Source: Halomonas sp. ML-15 (GTDB taxonomy: Bacteria > Pseudomonadota > Gammaproteobacteria > Pseudomonadales > Halomonadaceae). From it: a stretch of 64,000 bases of DNA. Made by a program: the position numbers and the translations under genes. The stretch is from assembly GCF_014779595.1 (NCBI RefSeq), contig NZ_JACXZT010000017.1, forward strand, positions 180,787-244,786, read 5' to 3'. The notes beneath the pieces are model-generated. The model saw only the letters and a program-made list of their open reading frames with translations. It searched no databases and was not told where the DNA came from. Each line of letters begins with the position of its first letter. Position 1 is the stretch's first letter. This document shows, one piece after another, positions 21,292 to 30,146 of the stretch.

Positions 21292-21957
21292 GTGGAGCTC
21301 ATTCAATACGCGCTCGACAATCTCGACCTGCTGGCCAGCCGCAGCCTTGAGCATATCGCTCTGGTCGGCGTAGCAGTGGGTCTGGCTACCCTGACAGGGG
21401 TCCCGATTGGCATCGCCATCACCCGTAACGAGCGCCTGGCACGCAACGTCCTCTACGCCGCCTCGATCATCATCACCATTCCGTCCATAGCCCTGTTTGG
21501 CATCATGATTCCGATCCTGTCGCTGATCGGTCACGGCATCGGTTATGTGCCAGCGGTAATCGCGGTCCTGCTCTATTCGCAGCTGCCGATCATCCGCAAC
21601 ACCTACACCGCCATCAACAACGTCAACCCGGCGCTGCGTGAGGCCGCCCGCGGCATTGGCATGAGCCCCAACCAGCGCCTACGCATGGTCGAGATCCCGC
21701 TGGCGGTGCCGGTGATCATGGCCGGCGTTCGCACCGCCGTGGTACTCAACATCGGCGTGATGGCGATCGCTGCCTATATCGGCGCTGGCGGGCTTGGCAC
21801 CTTTATCAGCCGTGGCATCTCGCAGTCCGACCCTCGCCAGCTGATCGTCGGCGCGATTGCTGTGAGCCTGCTGGCGATCATTGCCGACTACAGCCTGCTG
21901 GCGCTGCAGAAGCGCCTGACGCCCAAGGGCATGGAGCGTGCGGCATCCACCGCCTGA
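21292..21957 (+). CDS. OsmU/OpuB-type ABC transporter permease (first)
   Basis: A 221-residue inner-membrane permease with five to six helices. The EAA-like loop reads REAARGIGMSPNQRLRMVEIPLA, followed by VPVIMAGVRTAVVLNIG. It belongs to the quaternary-ammonium-compound transporters (OpuB/OsmW/YehW type) that import glycine betaine or related osmolytes. It starts with GTG behind AACAGGAGG; an upstream in-frame ATG adds 26 residues without membrane character. It heads an operon of permease, ATPase, permease and binding protein. Confidence 0.88.
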   Translation: MELIQYALDNLDLLASRSLEHIALVGVAVGLATLTGVPIGIAITRNERLARNVLYAASIIITIPSIALFGIMIPILSLIGHGIGYVPAVIAVLLYSQLPIIRNTYTAINNVNPALREAARGIGMSPNQRLRMVEIPLAVPVIMAGVRTAVVLNIGVMAIAAYIGAGGLGTFISRGISQSDPRQLIVGAIAVSLLAIIADYSLLALQKRLTPKGMERAASTA

Positions 21958-22000
21958 CCCCGCCCTGCTCGCGCCACTGCCACCAGACAAGGATTCGCCC

Positions 22001-23152
22001 ATGATTCGACTCGACAGCCTGACCAAGGTCTTCGACACGCCCAAGGGCGCGATAGTCGCCGCCGACCATATCAGCATGGAGGTCCCTGCCGGTGAGATCT
22101 GCATCCTGCTCGGCCCCTCGGGTTGCGGCAAGACCACCACGCTGAAGATGATCAACCGAATCGTGCGCCCGACCTCGGGCAAGGTGTTCATCAACGGCGA
22201 CGACACCACCGGTATGGATACCCAGACCCTGCGCCGCAATATCGGCTATGTGATCCAGCAGATCGGGCTGTTCCCCAACATGACCATTGAGGAGAACATC
22301 ACCGTGGTGCCGCGCCTGCTGGGCTGGGACAAGGCCCGTTTCCGCGAACGCGCCCGCGAAATGATGGCGATGATCGCCCTCGAGCCGGATGTCTTTCTCA
22401 AGCGCTATCCCAGCGAGCTTTCCGGGGGCCAGCAGCAACGCATCGGCGTGGCCCGGGCGCTAGCCGCCGACCCGCCGGTGATGCTGATGGACGAACCCTT
22501 CGGCGCCATCGACCCGATCAACCGTGCGGTGATCCAGGATGAATTCCTGAAGATGCAGCAGGCGCTCAACAAGACCATCATGTTCGTCAGCCATGACATC
22601 GACGAAGCGATCAAGATGGGGGACCGCATCGCCATTTTCCGCGAAGGGCGGCTGGTGCAGTACGACACCCCCGACGACCTGCTCACCGCGCCCAAGGACG
22701 CCTTCGTCGAGTCCTTCCTCGGCGAGGACCGCGCGCTAAAACGTCTTAACCTGGTCAAGGTACGCGAGATCGTCTCCGACGAGATCGGCAGCGTCATCCC
22801 CGGCGACACCCTGGAGACCGCCCTGCAGCGTATCGACGACTTCGGCTACTCCAACGCCATCCTGATGGTCAACGACAAGCGCCAGCCGGCCGGCATTGTC
22901 AGCCGCGCGGTGGCGCGCACCACCAAGGGCTACTGCCGCGACCACTTTCAGAACGTGCCGGCCTCGGTGCATCTCGACGATGACCTGCGCAAGGTCGCTT
23001 CGCTGATGTTCGCCCACGATATCACCTGGCTGCCTTGCGTGGATGACGACGGCCGAGTCTGCGGGCAGATCACCCAGCGCGCCATTACCAGCCACCTGGG
23101 CTCGCGCTACCGCGCCCGTCAGGCCGCCGCCGACGCCGCTGCGAAGGAGTGA
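22001..23152 (+). CDS. OsmU/OpuB-type ABC transporter ATPase with CBS domains
   Basis: A 383-residue nucleotide-binding subunit. Walker A is GPSGCGKTTTLK, the Q-loop region is VIQQIGLFPNMT, the signature is LSGGQQQRIG and Walker B is VMLMDEPFGAID. The C-terminal part from about residue 255 looks like two CBS domains, which in the OpuA family sense ionic strength. It follows the first permease and is four bases from the second. AAGGA precedes the ATG. Gating by salt is inferred from the family, not shown by the sequence. Confidence 0.92.
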   Translation: MIRLDSLTKVFDTPKGAIVAADHISMEVPAGEICILLGPSGCGKTTTLKMINRIVRPTSGKVFINGDDTTGMDTQTLRRNIGYVIQQIGLFPNMTIEENITVVPRLLGWDKARFRERAREMMAMIALEPDVFLKRYPSELSGGQQQRIGVARALAADPPVMLMDEPFGAIDPINRAVIQDEFLKMQQALNKTIMFVSHDIDEAIKMGDRIAIFREGRLVQYDTPDDLLTAPKDAFVESFLGEDRALKRLNLVKVREIVSDEIGSVIPGDTLETALQRIDDFGYSNAILMVNDKRQPAGIVSRAVARTTKGYCRDHFQNVPASVHLDDDLRKVASLMFAHDITWLPCVDDDGRVCGQITQRAITSHLGSRYRARQAAADAAAKE

Positions 23153-23156
23153 GCCA

Positions 23157-23900
23157 ATGCCCATCCAGAGCATGAAAGGTGCGCTGCGCGCGCTGCTGCT
23201 GGTGGCGATCTTCGCCGCCGGGGTGTGGAGCCACTCGAGCGGCATCATCGACGACTTCCTGTGGCACCTGCCAGACGTCCAGTACCTGGCCGTGGGACAC
23301 CTGTGGCTGACCGCCGTCTCCGGCGGCCTGGCGATCGGCGTGGCGATTCCGCTGGGCATACTGCTGTCGCGCCCGTCGATGGCGCGCTGGGCCGAAAGCC
23401 TGATGCAGGTGCTCAATGTCGGCACCACCATCCCGACGCTGGCAGTACTGGCGCTGTCGATGAGTTTCCTGGGCATCGGCACCGTGCCGGCGATATTCGG
23501 GCTGTTTGTCGCCACTCTGCTGCCCATCGCCCGCAACACCTACGCCGGCCTCAAGGGCGTCTCGCCGGCGCTGATGGAGGCCGCCGCGGGCATCGGCATG
23601 TCGCCGACACAGCGCCTGTTTCAGGTCGAGCTGCCCAATGCCCTCTACGTGATCTTCGCCGGGATACGCACGGCGCTGGCCATCAATATCGGCACCGTGC
23701 CGCTGGCGTTCCTGATTGGCGCGGGCGGGCTCGGCGAACTGATCTTTACCGGCATCGACCTCTACGACCCGGTGATGATGCTGGCCGGGGCCATCCCCAC
23801 CGCGCTATTGGCGATCTGCGTTGACGCCTTGATCGCCGCCATCGCCTTCTTCGTTGTCCCGCGGGGCGTCAACCCTGCGCGGCAGCCGCAACATCACTAA
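23157..23900 (+). CDS. OsmU/OpuB-type ABC transporter permease (second)
   Basis: A 247-residue membrane permease. After one extra N-terminal helix (ALRALLLVAIFAAGVWS), the binding-protein-dependent transport domain contains LMEAAAGIGMSPTQRLFQVELPNA as EAA loop. It is similar to, but not identical with, the first permease of the operon, so the channel is probably a heterodimer as in OsmWY or YehWY. The start ATG follows AAGGAG, which lies at the end of the ATPase gene. Confidence 0.88.
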   Translation: MPIQSMKGALRALLLVAIFAAGVWSHSSGIIDDFLWHLPDVQYLAVGHLWLTAVSGGLAIGVAIPLGILLSRPSMARWAESLMQVLNVGTTIPTLAVLALSMSFLGIGTVPAIFGLFVATLLPIARNTYAGLKGVSPALMEAAAGIGMSPTQRLFQVELPNALYVIFAGIRTALAINIGTVPLAFLIGAGGLGELIFTGIDLYDPVMMLAGAIPTALLAICVDALIAAIAFFVVPRGVNPARQPQHH

Positions 23901-23931
23901 CGACAACATTCCTGACACAAGGAGATAGACC

Positions 23932-24813
23932 GTGAAATATATCGTTTCTACCCTCTCCGGCCTCGCCCTGGCAGGCGCAGTGACCACCGCCAGCGCCGCC
24001 GACCTGGTGGTGGGTGGCAAGAGCTTCACCGAGCAGCAGATCATCGCCCATATGACCAGCCAGTACCTGGAGGCGCTCGGCTACGACATCGATAGCCGCG
24101 TTGGTATGGGGTCGGCCGTGCTGCGCCAGGCCCAGGAGAACGGCCAGGTCGACCTCTACTGGGAGTACACCGGTACGTCGCTGATCACCTATAACGACAT
24201 CAGCGAGCGCCTCGATCCCGAAGAGACCTATGCCCGGGTCAAGGAGCTCGACGCCGAGATCGGTCTGGTGTGGCTCGAGCCTTCCGCGGCCAACAACACC
24301 TACGGCCTGGCCATGCGCGAGGACGACGCCGAGGAGCGCGGCATCGTGACCATCTCCGACCTGGCCGCGGCGATTAACGACGGCGACGAGCTGACCCTGG
24401 CCTCCAACGTCGAGTTCTACGCCCGCGACGACGGCCTACGGCCGCTGCAGGAAGCGTACGAATTCGAGTTCGGGCGTCCCAATGTCAGCCGCATGGATAC
24501 CGGCCTTACCTACCCGGCGCTGCGCGACGGCGAGGTCGACGTCTCGGTCGTCTTCGCCACTGACGGGCGCATCCCGGCCTTTGATCTGCGCGTGCTGGAA
24601 GACGACCTCGAGTATTTCCCCGCCTACGCCCTCACCCCGGTAATCCGCGAGGAGACCCTCGAGGAGTTCCCCGAGCTCGAAGAGCAGCTCAACGCCCTGT
24701 CCGCGCTGCTCGACGATGCCACCATGGCCGAGCTCAACGCCCGGGTCGATGTCGAGCGCGAGACCATCGAGCGCGTCGCCGAGTCCTTCCTCGAGCAGCA
24801 CGACCTGCTGTAA
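23932..24813 (+). CDS. OsmU/OpuB-type substrate-binding protein
   Basis: A 293-residue periplasmic binding protein of the OpuAC family. The Sec signal peptide MKYIVSTLSGLALAGAVTTA ends in ASA before ADLVVGGKSFTEQ. GGKSFTEQQI and DLYWEYTGTSLI are typical of glycine-betaine, carnitine or choline binders (OsmX/YehZ/OpuBC type). The mature protein is very acidic, as usual for exported proteins of halophiles. It is the last gene of the operon and is followed by a terminator. The exact ligand cannot be told. Confidence 0.9.
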   Translation: MKYIVSTLSGLALAGAVTTASAADLVVGGKSFTEQQIIAHMTSQYLEALGYDIDSRVGMGSAVLRQAQENGQVDLYWEYTGTSLITYNDISERLDPEETYARVKELDAEIGLVWLEPSAANNTYGLAMREDDAEERGIVTISDLAAAINDGDELTLASNVEFYARDDGLRPLQEAYEFEFGRPNVSRMDTGLTYPALRDGEVDVSVVFATDGRIPAFDLRVLEDDLEYFPAYALTPVIREETLEEFPELEEQLNALSALLDDATMAELNARVDVERETIERVAESFLEQHDLL

Positions 24814-24863
24814 GGCCCTTCAGCTCCACGCCCATGGCTGGCAGACTATTGCCTAGCCATTCG

Positions 24864-24887
24864 AGAGGCCGCCCGCGGGCGGCCTCT
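24864..24887 (+). terminator. terminator after the compatible-solute transporter operon
   Basis: A perfect inverted repeat AGAGGCCGCC / GGCGGCCTCT with a CGCG centre, followed by TTTGGG-type sequence. It lies 50 bases after the binding-protein gene. Confidence 0.75.
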
Positions 24888-24923
24888 TTGGGTTGGCCGC
24901 CGTTTCTACCCGAGTGACCTCCA

Positions 24924-25778
24924 ATGCCCGACCACGATCATCTCCACGTCGCCGCGGTCCAGCTCGACTGCGAGCTAGGTGACATCGACACCAACCTCGC
25001 CCGCCACCGAACGCTGCTCGACGCCGCACGCAACGATGGTTGTGAGCTGCTGGTGTTTCCCGAGCTGTCGCTGACCGGCTACGGCCTCGGCCGCCGCGTG
25101 CTGGAGGTCGCCATGCCTGCCAACGATCCACGCCTGGCCGAACTGGCCCACACCTGCGGCCCTATGCGCACGCTGGTAGGATTCGTCGAGGAGGCCACTC
25201 CAGGTGAGTGCTACAACGCCGTGGCCGTGCTGCAGGACGGTGCGGTGCAGGCGGTACACCGCAAGCTCAATCTACCCAGCTACGGCGGCCTGGAGGAGGG
25301 TAAGTGGTTTACCGCGGGTAGACAGCTCACTCAGTTTGGCGTGGCCGGCGGCTGGACGGCCAGCACGCTGATCTGCGCCGACCTGTGGAACCCGGCGCTG
25401 GTACATGCCGCACTGCTGAGCCGCCCGGAGGTACTCTGCGCGCCGATCAACTCGGCCAGCGGCATCGTCAGCCAGGCCTTCTCCAACGAACACAACTGGT
25501 CCACCAACCTAGGGTTCTATGCCATGACCTATGGCACGCCGGTGATCATGGCCAACCGCATCGGCAGCGAGGGAAGCAGCATGTTCTGGGGCGGCTCGCG
25601 CATTCTCGGCCCGCGCGGCGAAACGCTGGCCGCAGCCAGCGACGGTGAAACCCTGCTCCAGGCCCGGCTCTCACGGCATGCCATCGCCGAAGCACGCTTC
25701 GAGCTGCCGACCCACCGCGATGCCGACACGCCGCTGATTCGCCAGCTGCTTGACAAAGAACTGACAAAAAAGGCATGA
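24924..25778 (+). CDS. carbon-nitrogen (nitrilase superfamily) hydrolase
   Basis: A 284-residue cytoplasmic amidase-like protein with the catalytic triad of the superfamily: Glu47 (FPELSLTGY), Lys114 (HRKLNLPSYG) and Cys151 (TLICADLWNP). The EEGKWFTAG stretch is also typical of this group. The closest groups I can think of are N-carbamoyl or omega-amidase-like branches of NAD-synthetase-type amidases. The substrate cannot be assigned. It stands alone after a terminator and before the PA2779-like gene. Confidence 0.85.
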   Translation: MPDHDHLHVAAVQLDCELGDIDTNLARHRTLLDAARNDGCELLVFPELSLTGYGLGRRVLEVAMPANDPRLAELAHTCGPMRTLVGFVEEATPGECYNAVAVLQDGAVQAVHRKLNLPSYGGLEEGKWFTAGRQLTQFGVAGGWTASTLICADLWNPALVHAALLSRPEVLCAPINSASGIVSQAFSNEHNWSTNLGFYAMTYGTPVIMANRIGSEGSSMFWGGSRILGPRGETLAAASDGETLLQARLSRHAIAEARFELPTHRDADTPLIRQLLDKELTKKA

Positions 25779-25888
25779 AAATCATCGGCATCTAATTCTA
25801 TACTGAGACGGCATCGTCGTATGCACGGATGCAGACTCAAGGATCATCAAGACGCCGGAAGCCACTCCCAAAAGAAAGGAAACATCCC

Positions 25889-26290
25889 ATGATGAAGAAA
25901 CTCTCTCGAGTCCTCAGCCCGCTGTTGATCGCCTTCCTGGTCCTCGGCAGCATGTCGGTCGCCGCCGCGCCACAGCCCGCGCCCTCCAGTTCGCTGGTCT
26001 CTACCCAGGATGCCCTGAGTGCCGATCAGGTCAGCGCCGACCGCGAGCGTATCCATGAGGTACTCGCTCGCCAGGACGTTCAGGATCAGCTCGTCGCCCA
26101 GGGCGTCGATCCGGCCGACGTCGAAGCCCGCGTTGCTGCGCTGTCCGACGCCGAAGTGCGCCAGATGGCCGAACAGCTCGACGACCTGCCGGCGGGTGCC
26201 AGTGTGGTCGGTGCACTGGTCTTCGTCTTCGTGCTGCTGCTGGTCACCGATCTACTCGGCCTGACCAACGTCTTCCCGTTCACTCGCTGA
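25889..26290 (+). CDS. PA2779 family protein
   Basis: A 133-residue exported small protein. A signal-like segment MMKKLSRVLSPLLIAFLVLG ends near SVAAAPQ. An acidic helical middle follows (LSADQVSADRERIHEVLAR). One C-terminal transmembrane helix (VVGALVFVFVLLLVTDLLGL) ends in TNVFPFTR. This layout matches PA2779 proteins, which are found next to PA2778 cysteine peptidases, as here (nine bases apart). The start at the double ATG follows AAAGGA. Confidence 0.85.
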   Translation: MMKKLSRVLSPLLIAFLVLGSMSVAAAPQPAPSSSLVSTQDALSADQVSADRERIHEVLARQDVQDQLVAQGVDPADVEARVAALSDAEVRQMAEQLDDLPAGASVVGALVFVFVLLLVTDLLGLTNVFPFTR

Positions 26291-26299
26291 GGCAGCCGC

Positions 26300-27283
26300 A
26301 TGTCTCACCTGCTTGAACGGCCTACGCCGCGATGGCAGCCACAACGGCAAGCATGGAACGCCCGCACTGCGGGCGTTCTGCTGTTGATGGCGGCCCTGCT
26401 ACTGCTCAGCGGCTGTGCCACCAGTCCGCGCCTGGCCAGTCCCAGCGACATGGGCATCGCCGAGCGCACCTATATCGACGGCGTCCCCTTCCACGCCCAG
26501 CGCGAGTATCAGTGCGGCCCCGCTTCACTGGCCATGGTGCTCAACTATTCCAACGTCGATGTCAGCGTCGACACCTTGATTCCCCAGGTCTTCCTGCCCA
26601 ACCGCGACGGCAGCGTGCAGCCCGAGATGCAGTCCACCGTGCGTCGCTACGACCGCGTCAGTTTCGTGCTCGACGGCAACTTCCCGTCACTGCTCAAGGA
26701 GCTCGATGCTGGCCATCCGGTGGTGGTGATGCAGAATCTATCGCTGCCCGCCTGGCCGATGTGGCACTACGCGGTGGCGATCGGCTATGACCTCGACGAG
26801 CAGCTGATGACCCTGCATAGCGGTGAGGAGGCCGATCGACAGGAGTCGTTCCGCCGCTTCGACGCCACCTGGGCACGCAGCGAGCGCTGGGCGATGGTCG
26901 CCCTGCCCCCCGGCGACTTGCCGGTAAGCGTGGGGCCGCGGCGCGCCATGGACGCTATCGCGTCCTTTGAGCAGGCCAACGATGCCAGGGCGGCGCTACC
27001 CGCCTGGCATGCGGTCACCGAGCGCTGGCCGCAGGACGCCATGGCCTGGTTTGCTCAAGGCAATGCCGAGCACAGCGCCGGTGATCCCGAAGCCGCTGCC
27101 GAGGCGTTCCGCCATGCCACCGAACAGCAGCCGGATATGGCCGTTGCCTGGCTCAACCTGGGGCTGACCCTCGAAAGCCTTGGCGAGCGTGACGAGGCCC
27201 ATCTGGCACTCCAGCAGGCCGCCACTCTGCCCAGCCACTGGCAGGCGGATGCCGAGGAAGCCCTGCGTCGCTTCAGAGACTAA
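26300..27283 (+). CDS. PA2778 family lipoprotein cysteine peptidase with TPR repeats
   Basis: A 327-residue lipoprotein. The lipobox LLSGC puts the lipidated cysteine at residue 39. A C39-like peptidase domain has its presumed catalytic cysteine in YQCGPASLAM and the histidine in MWHYAVAIGYD. Two TPR-like repeats at the C-terminus include WFAQGNAEHSAGDPEAAAEA and WLNLGLTLESLGERDEAHLA. It pairs with the preceding PA2779-like gene. The TPRs suggest binding of a partner, possibly the small membrane protein next door. The substrate is unknown. Confidence 0.85.
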   Translation: MSHLLERPTPRWQPQRQAWNARTAGVLLLMAALLLLSGCATSPRLASPSDMGIAERTYIDGVPFHAQREYQCGPASLAMVLNYSNVDVSVDTLIPQVFLPNRDGSVQPEMQSTVRRYDRVSFVLDGNFPSLLKELDAGHPVVVMQNLSLPAWPMWHYAVAIGYDLDEQLMTLHSGEEADRQESFRRFDATWARSERWAMVALPPGDLPVSVGPRRAMDAIASFEQANDARAALPAWHAVTERWPQDAMAWFAQGNAEHSAGDPEAAAEAFRHATEQQPDMAVAWLNLGLTLESLGERDEAHLALQQAATLPSHWQADAEEALRRFRD

Positions 27284-27305
27284 CCTCACAACCACACCCC
27301 TTAGC

Positions 27306-27329
27306 CACGCTCACTCGCGAGTGAGCGTG
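27306..27329. repeat. perfect 24-bp palindrome
   Basis: CACGCTCACTCG followed directly by its complement CGAGTGAGCGTG lies 22 bases after the PA2778 gene and just upstream of the ketopantoate-reductase ribosome binding site. It lacks a T-tract. It could be a terminator stem or an operator for the downstream gene. Confidence 0.7.
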
Positions 27330-27346
27330 CCATTCAGGAGATCCCC

Positions 27347-28294
27347 ATGCGCATCGCGATCTACGGCACCGGTGGCGTTGGCGGTTACTTTGGCGGCCGT
27401 CTCGCCGCCGCCGGCCAGGACGTCACCTTCATCGCCCGCGGCGAGCATCTCGCCGCCATCCAGCGCGACGGCCTCAAGGTCCACAGCATCCAGGGCGATT
27501 TTCAGGTCGCCCCGGCTCAGGCCAGCGACGACCCGGCGAGCATCGGCCCGGTCGACCTGGTGATCGTCGCAGTCAAGGCCTGGCAGGTCGCCGATGCCGC
27601 GGCGGCCATGGCCCCTCTACTCGGCCCCGACACCTGCGTGCTGCCTCTCGAGAACGGCGTCGAGGCCGCCGATCAGCTGGCCCGGGAGGTGGGAGAAGCG
27701 CGGGTCATCGGCGGGCTGTGCGGCATCCTTGCCTGGCGCGAGGCCCCGGGGGTGATTCGCCACGCCGGCATCGAGCCCTTTATACGCCTCGGCGAGCTCG
27801 ACAACCGCAAGAGCGAGCGCGTGGCCGCCATCCGCGAGTGCCTGTCAGCCGCCGAGGGCATCACCGCCGAGGTCGCCGAGGATATCCAGGTAGCGACCTG
27901 GAGCAAGTTCCTGTTCATCTGCGCGATGAGCGGGATCGGCAGCATTGCGCGAGCCCCGATCGGTGTGACTCGCCGCCTGCCCGACAGCCGCGCCTTGATC
28001 GAATCGATTCTCGAGGAGATCTACCAGGTGGGATTGGCCAAGGGGGTCGCACTGCCCGACGATGCCGTGGCTCGGGCAATGAAATTCATCGACGCCCTGC
28101 CGGAGAAGAGCACCGCGTCGATGCAGCGCGATATTGTCGGCGGACGGCCGTCCGAGCTGGATTCCCAGAACGGCGCCGTGGTGCGCCTGGGCATCGAGCT
28201 CGGCGTGGCCACACCGGTCAACCGAGTGATTCACGCCGCGCTATTGCCCCAGGAACTGGCGGCGCGGGAGGCCGCCGAGTCGCGGCCTGCCTGA
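27347..28294 (+). CDS. 2-dehydropantoate 2-reductase family protein
   Basis: A 315-residue NADPH-dependent reductase. The Rossmann glycine motif is at the very N-terminus (IYGTGGVGGYFGGRLA). The ApbA/PanE C-terminal domain includes SKFLFICAMSGIGSIAR and KSTASMQRDIVGGRPSELD, which holds the family KTSMLQDxxxGRxTE-like motif. It reduces ketopantoate to pantoate if it is the true PanE. Many bacteria have several paralogs, so I leave the symbol empty. CAGGAG precedes the ATG. Confidence 0.85.
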   Translation: MRIAIYGTGGVGGYFGGRLAAAGQDVTFIARGEHLAAIQRDGLKVHSIQGDFQVAPAQASDDPASIGPVDLVIVAVKAWQVADAAAAMAPLLGPDTCVLPLENGVEAADQLAREVGEARVIGGLCGILAWREAPGVIRHAGIEPFIRLGELDNRKSERVAAIRECLSAAEGITAEVAEDIQVATWSKFLFICAMSGIGSIARAPIGVTRRLPDSRALIESILEEIYQVGLAKGVALPDDAVARAMKFIDALPEKSTASMQRDIVGGRPSELDSQNGAVVRLGIELGVATPVNRVIHAALLPQELAAREAAESRPA

Positions 28295-28300
28295 GGCGCC

Positions 28301-28777
28301 TCAGTCGCGCTGGTAGGTGCCGACCAGACGGTTCATGCCGAGCAGATGCGGCTCGACTCTTTCGAGTAGCTGAGTGAGGGTCAATCCGGCAGGCAGGTCT
28401 AGCTCAGTGTCCAGCGCCAGCACCCAGAAGTAGTAGAGGTGCAGGCCATGCCCCTCCGGGGGCATTGGCCCCATATAGTCGTTATTGCCGCGATCGTTGA
28501 CGCCGGCAGTGCCCTTGTCGGTGGCTTCCTCCAGCGAGGTTACCGATCCCGGCAGGTTATACAGCACCCAGTGCACGAAGCCGTACTGCCCCTCCTTGAC
28601 CAGCGGCGCGTCAGGGTCGTGACAGATCACCGCATAGCCTTTGGTACCCTCCGGCGCCCCCGACCAGCTGAGTGCCGGCGAGACGTTGTCGCTCTCGCCG
28701 GTGTATTTGCTGGGGATCTTGCCGTGGGCGGCAAAGGCTGAACTCTCCACCTGCATGGTAGACAAAGCGAATGCCAT
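28301..28777 (-). CDS. YbhB/YbcL family Raf-kinase-inhibitor-like protein
   Basis: A 158-residue single-domain PEBP protein. Family motifs are SPALSWSGAPEGTKGYAVIC, CHDPDAP, FVHWVLYNLP and GLHLYYFWVLALD. These bacterial proteins bind small anionic ligands, but their role is not settled. It has no signal peptide and so is cytoplasmic. AAGGAGG lies seven bases upstream of the ATG. It ends seven bases from the convergent reductase gene. Confidence 0.9.
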   Translation of the reverse strand: MAFALSTMQVESSAFAAHGKIPSKYTGESDNVSPALSWSGAPEGTKGYAVICHDPDAPLVKEGQYGFVHWVLYNLPGSVTSLEEATDKGTAGVNDRGNNDYMGPMPPEGHGLHLYYFWVLALDTELDLPAGLTLTQLLERVEPHLLGMNRLVGTYQRD

Positions 28778-28848
28778 CGTAGGCGTCCTCCTTGGTTGCG
28801 CGTGGAATGTAATGAGGCTTCACAGCATCAAAGAAGCCACTGCCGCTG

Positions 28849-29487
28849 TCAACGCTTCGAGACGGGCTCGGCAGGCGTACCCCAGCGCCGCTGCAGCATG
28901 CTCTCGGCACGCCGCAGCCGCTTGTCGAGATAACGCCGAGTCTCCTGCTGGCCCGGCGTTTCATCGTGGGCCCAGACACGCAGCGTGGCGACGAACAGCG
29001 CGGTCAAGCCGATCTCCTCGAGCTGTGCGCGGCGGGTGCCATAGCGCGCCTCGAGCATCGCCGCCTCGCGCAGCCACTGAATCGTACGCGAGAGATCGAA
29101 GACCATCGGCACCCAGGTATGCAGATGCGGGAGATGCGCCTTGGTGCGCAGCATCTCCACGCTGACACGGCGGTGGGCGGCCAACGCATCGAACCAGGCC
29201 AGCAGGCAGTGTTCGATGCGCTCACGAGCCGCCCAGGCGGTGAAGCCGGCGGGCTTGTCGGCGAGCATGGCGCGCCAGCCGCGCAGAAACCAGGCGTCGG
29301 CCACGGCATCGAGATCGCGGTAGTGGTCGAGTACCGCATTAGCCGGCACGTCCAGTGCCGCGGCCACACGGGTCAGCTCGACGGCTTCCCACCCCTCGTC
29401 TTCTGCCATCTCAAGTGCCTGGCGGAGAATGCGCTCGGCGAGGGGATCCTCGACGGCTGCTTCACGGTGTACTGGCGTCATTGCCAT
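28849..29487 (-). CDS. TetR family transcriptional regulator
   Basis: 212 residues. The N-terminal helix-turn-helix occupies about residues 15-60 ([21 protein letters not shown], then [20 protein letters not shown]). A helical C-terminal ligand domain follows and is rich in Arg and Trp. It is transcribed away from yjbQ with 70 bases between the starts, so autoregulation or control of yjbQ is possible. AGGAGG precedes the ATG. The ligand is unknown. Confidence 0.8.
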   Translation of the reverse strand: MAMTPVHREAAVEDPLAERILRQALEMAEDEGWEAVELTRVAAALDVPANAVLDHYRDLDAVADAWFLRGWRAMLADKPAGFTAWAARERIEHCLLAWFDALAAHRRVSVEMLRTKAHLPHLHTWVPMVFDLSRTIQWLREAAMLEARYGTRRAQLEEIGLTALFVATLRVWAHDETPGQQETRRYLDKRLRRAESMLQRRWGTPAEPVSKR

Positions 29488-29557
29488 GGGTGTCCTCCTG
29501 ACGCGATCTTGCCTGTGCTATTACCATAGGCCCCATCACCTGCCAGAGGAAACCGCC

Positions 29558-29998
29558 ATGTGGCATCAAACCGAGATTCGCCTTGCCGCCCGCTCGCGCG
29601 GCTTTCATCTGATTACTGATGAGATAACCGCCGGGGTAGCGGCGCTCGGCGAGTGCGAGGTGGGCCTGCTGCACCTGCAGCTGCTACACACCTCGGCATC
29701 GTTGACGCTCAACGAGAATGCCGACCCCGACGTACGCCACGACATGGACGCCTTCCTGCGCCGCCTGGTGCCCGGCGACCTGCCCTATTTTCGGCATACC
29801 CTGGAGGGCCCCGATGATATGCCCGCCCATGTGGCGGCGAGCCTGTTCGGCACCCAGTTGACCCTGGCGGTGCGCGGCGGACGCCTGGCCACCGGCACCT
29901 GGCAGGGGATCTGGCTCGGCGAACATCGCGACCACGGCGGGCCCCGGCGTCTGATCGCCACCCTTAACGGCGAGTCACCCAAGAATAGGAAACGCTGA
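29558..29998 (+). CDS. yjbQ: YjbQ/UPF0047 family protein
   Basis: A 146-residue protein. Conserved stretches include [42 protein letters not shown] and [13 protein letters not shown]. The family has a reported weak thiamine-phosphate-synthase activity, but the physiological role is unclear. The start at MWHQTEI follows AGAGGA. The last codons (NRKR and the stop) lie inside the terminal inverted repeat of a MITE-like element, so the natural C-terminus may have been replaced. Confidence 0.88.
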   Translation: MWHQTEIRLAARSRGFHLITDEITAGVAALGECEVGLLHLQLLHTSASLTLNENADPDVRHDMDAFLRRLVPGDLPYFRHTLEGPDDMPAHVAASLFGTQLTLAVRGGRLATGTWQGIWLGEHRDHGGPRRLIATLNGESPKNRKR

Positions 29999-30146
29999 AT
30001 AAATCGACGAGCGGGATGAAGCACAAGGCGCACGGAGCACAGAAACCGGAGCCTATGGGGTATAGGTGAGGATTTCGACCGGGCTGGCGCACCAGCACCG
30101 CGCAACGCAGTGATTCGCCCGCGCAGGCATTTATGCAGTGTTTCCT
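29987..30146. repeat. MITE-like element with imperfect terminal inverted repeats
   Basis: A 160-base noncoding element. Its left end AGGAAACGCTGAATAAAT and the complement of its right end AGGAAACACTGCATAAAT agree at 16 of 18 positions. It fills the whole gap between the convergent yjbQ and yjdM genes. Its left end includes the yjbQ stop codon, and the last base of the right end is part of the yjdM stop. I believe similar sequences recur in Halomonas genomes, but only one copy is seen in this window. Confidence 0.65.
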
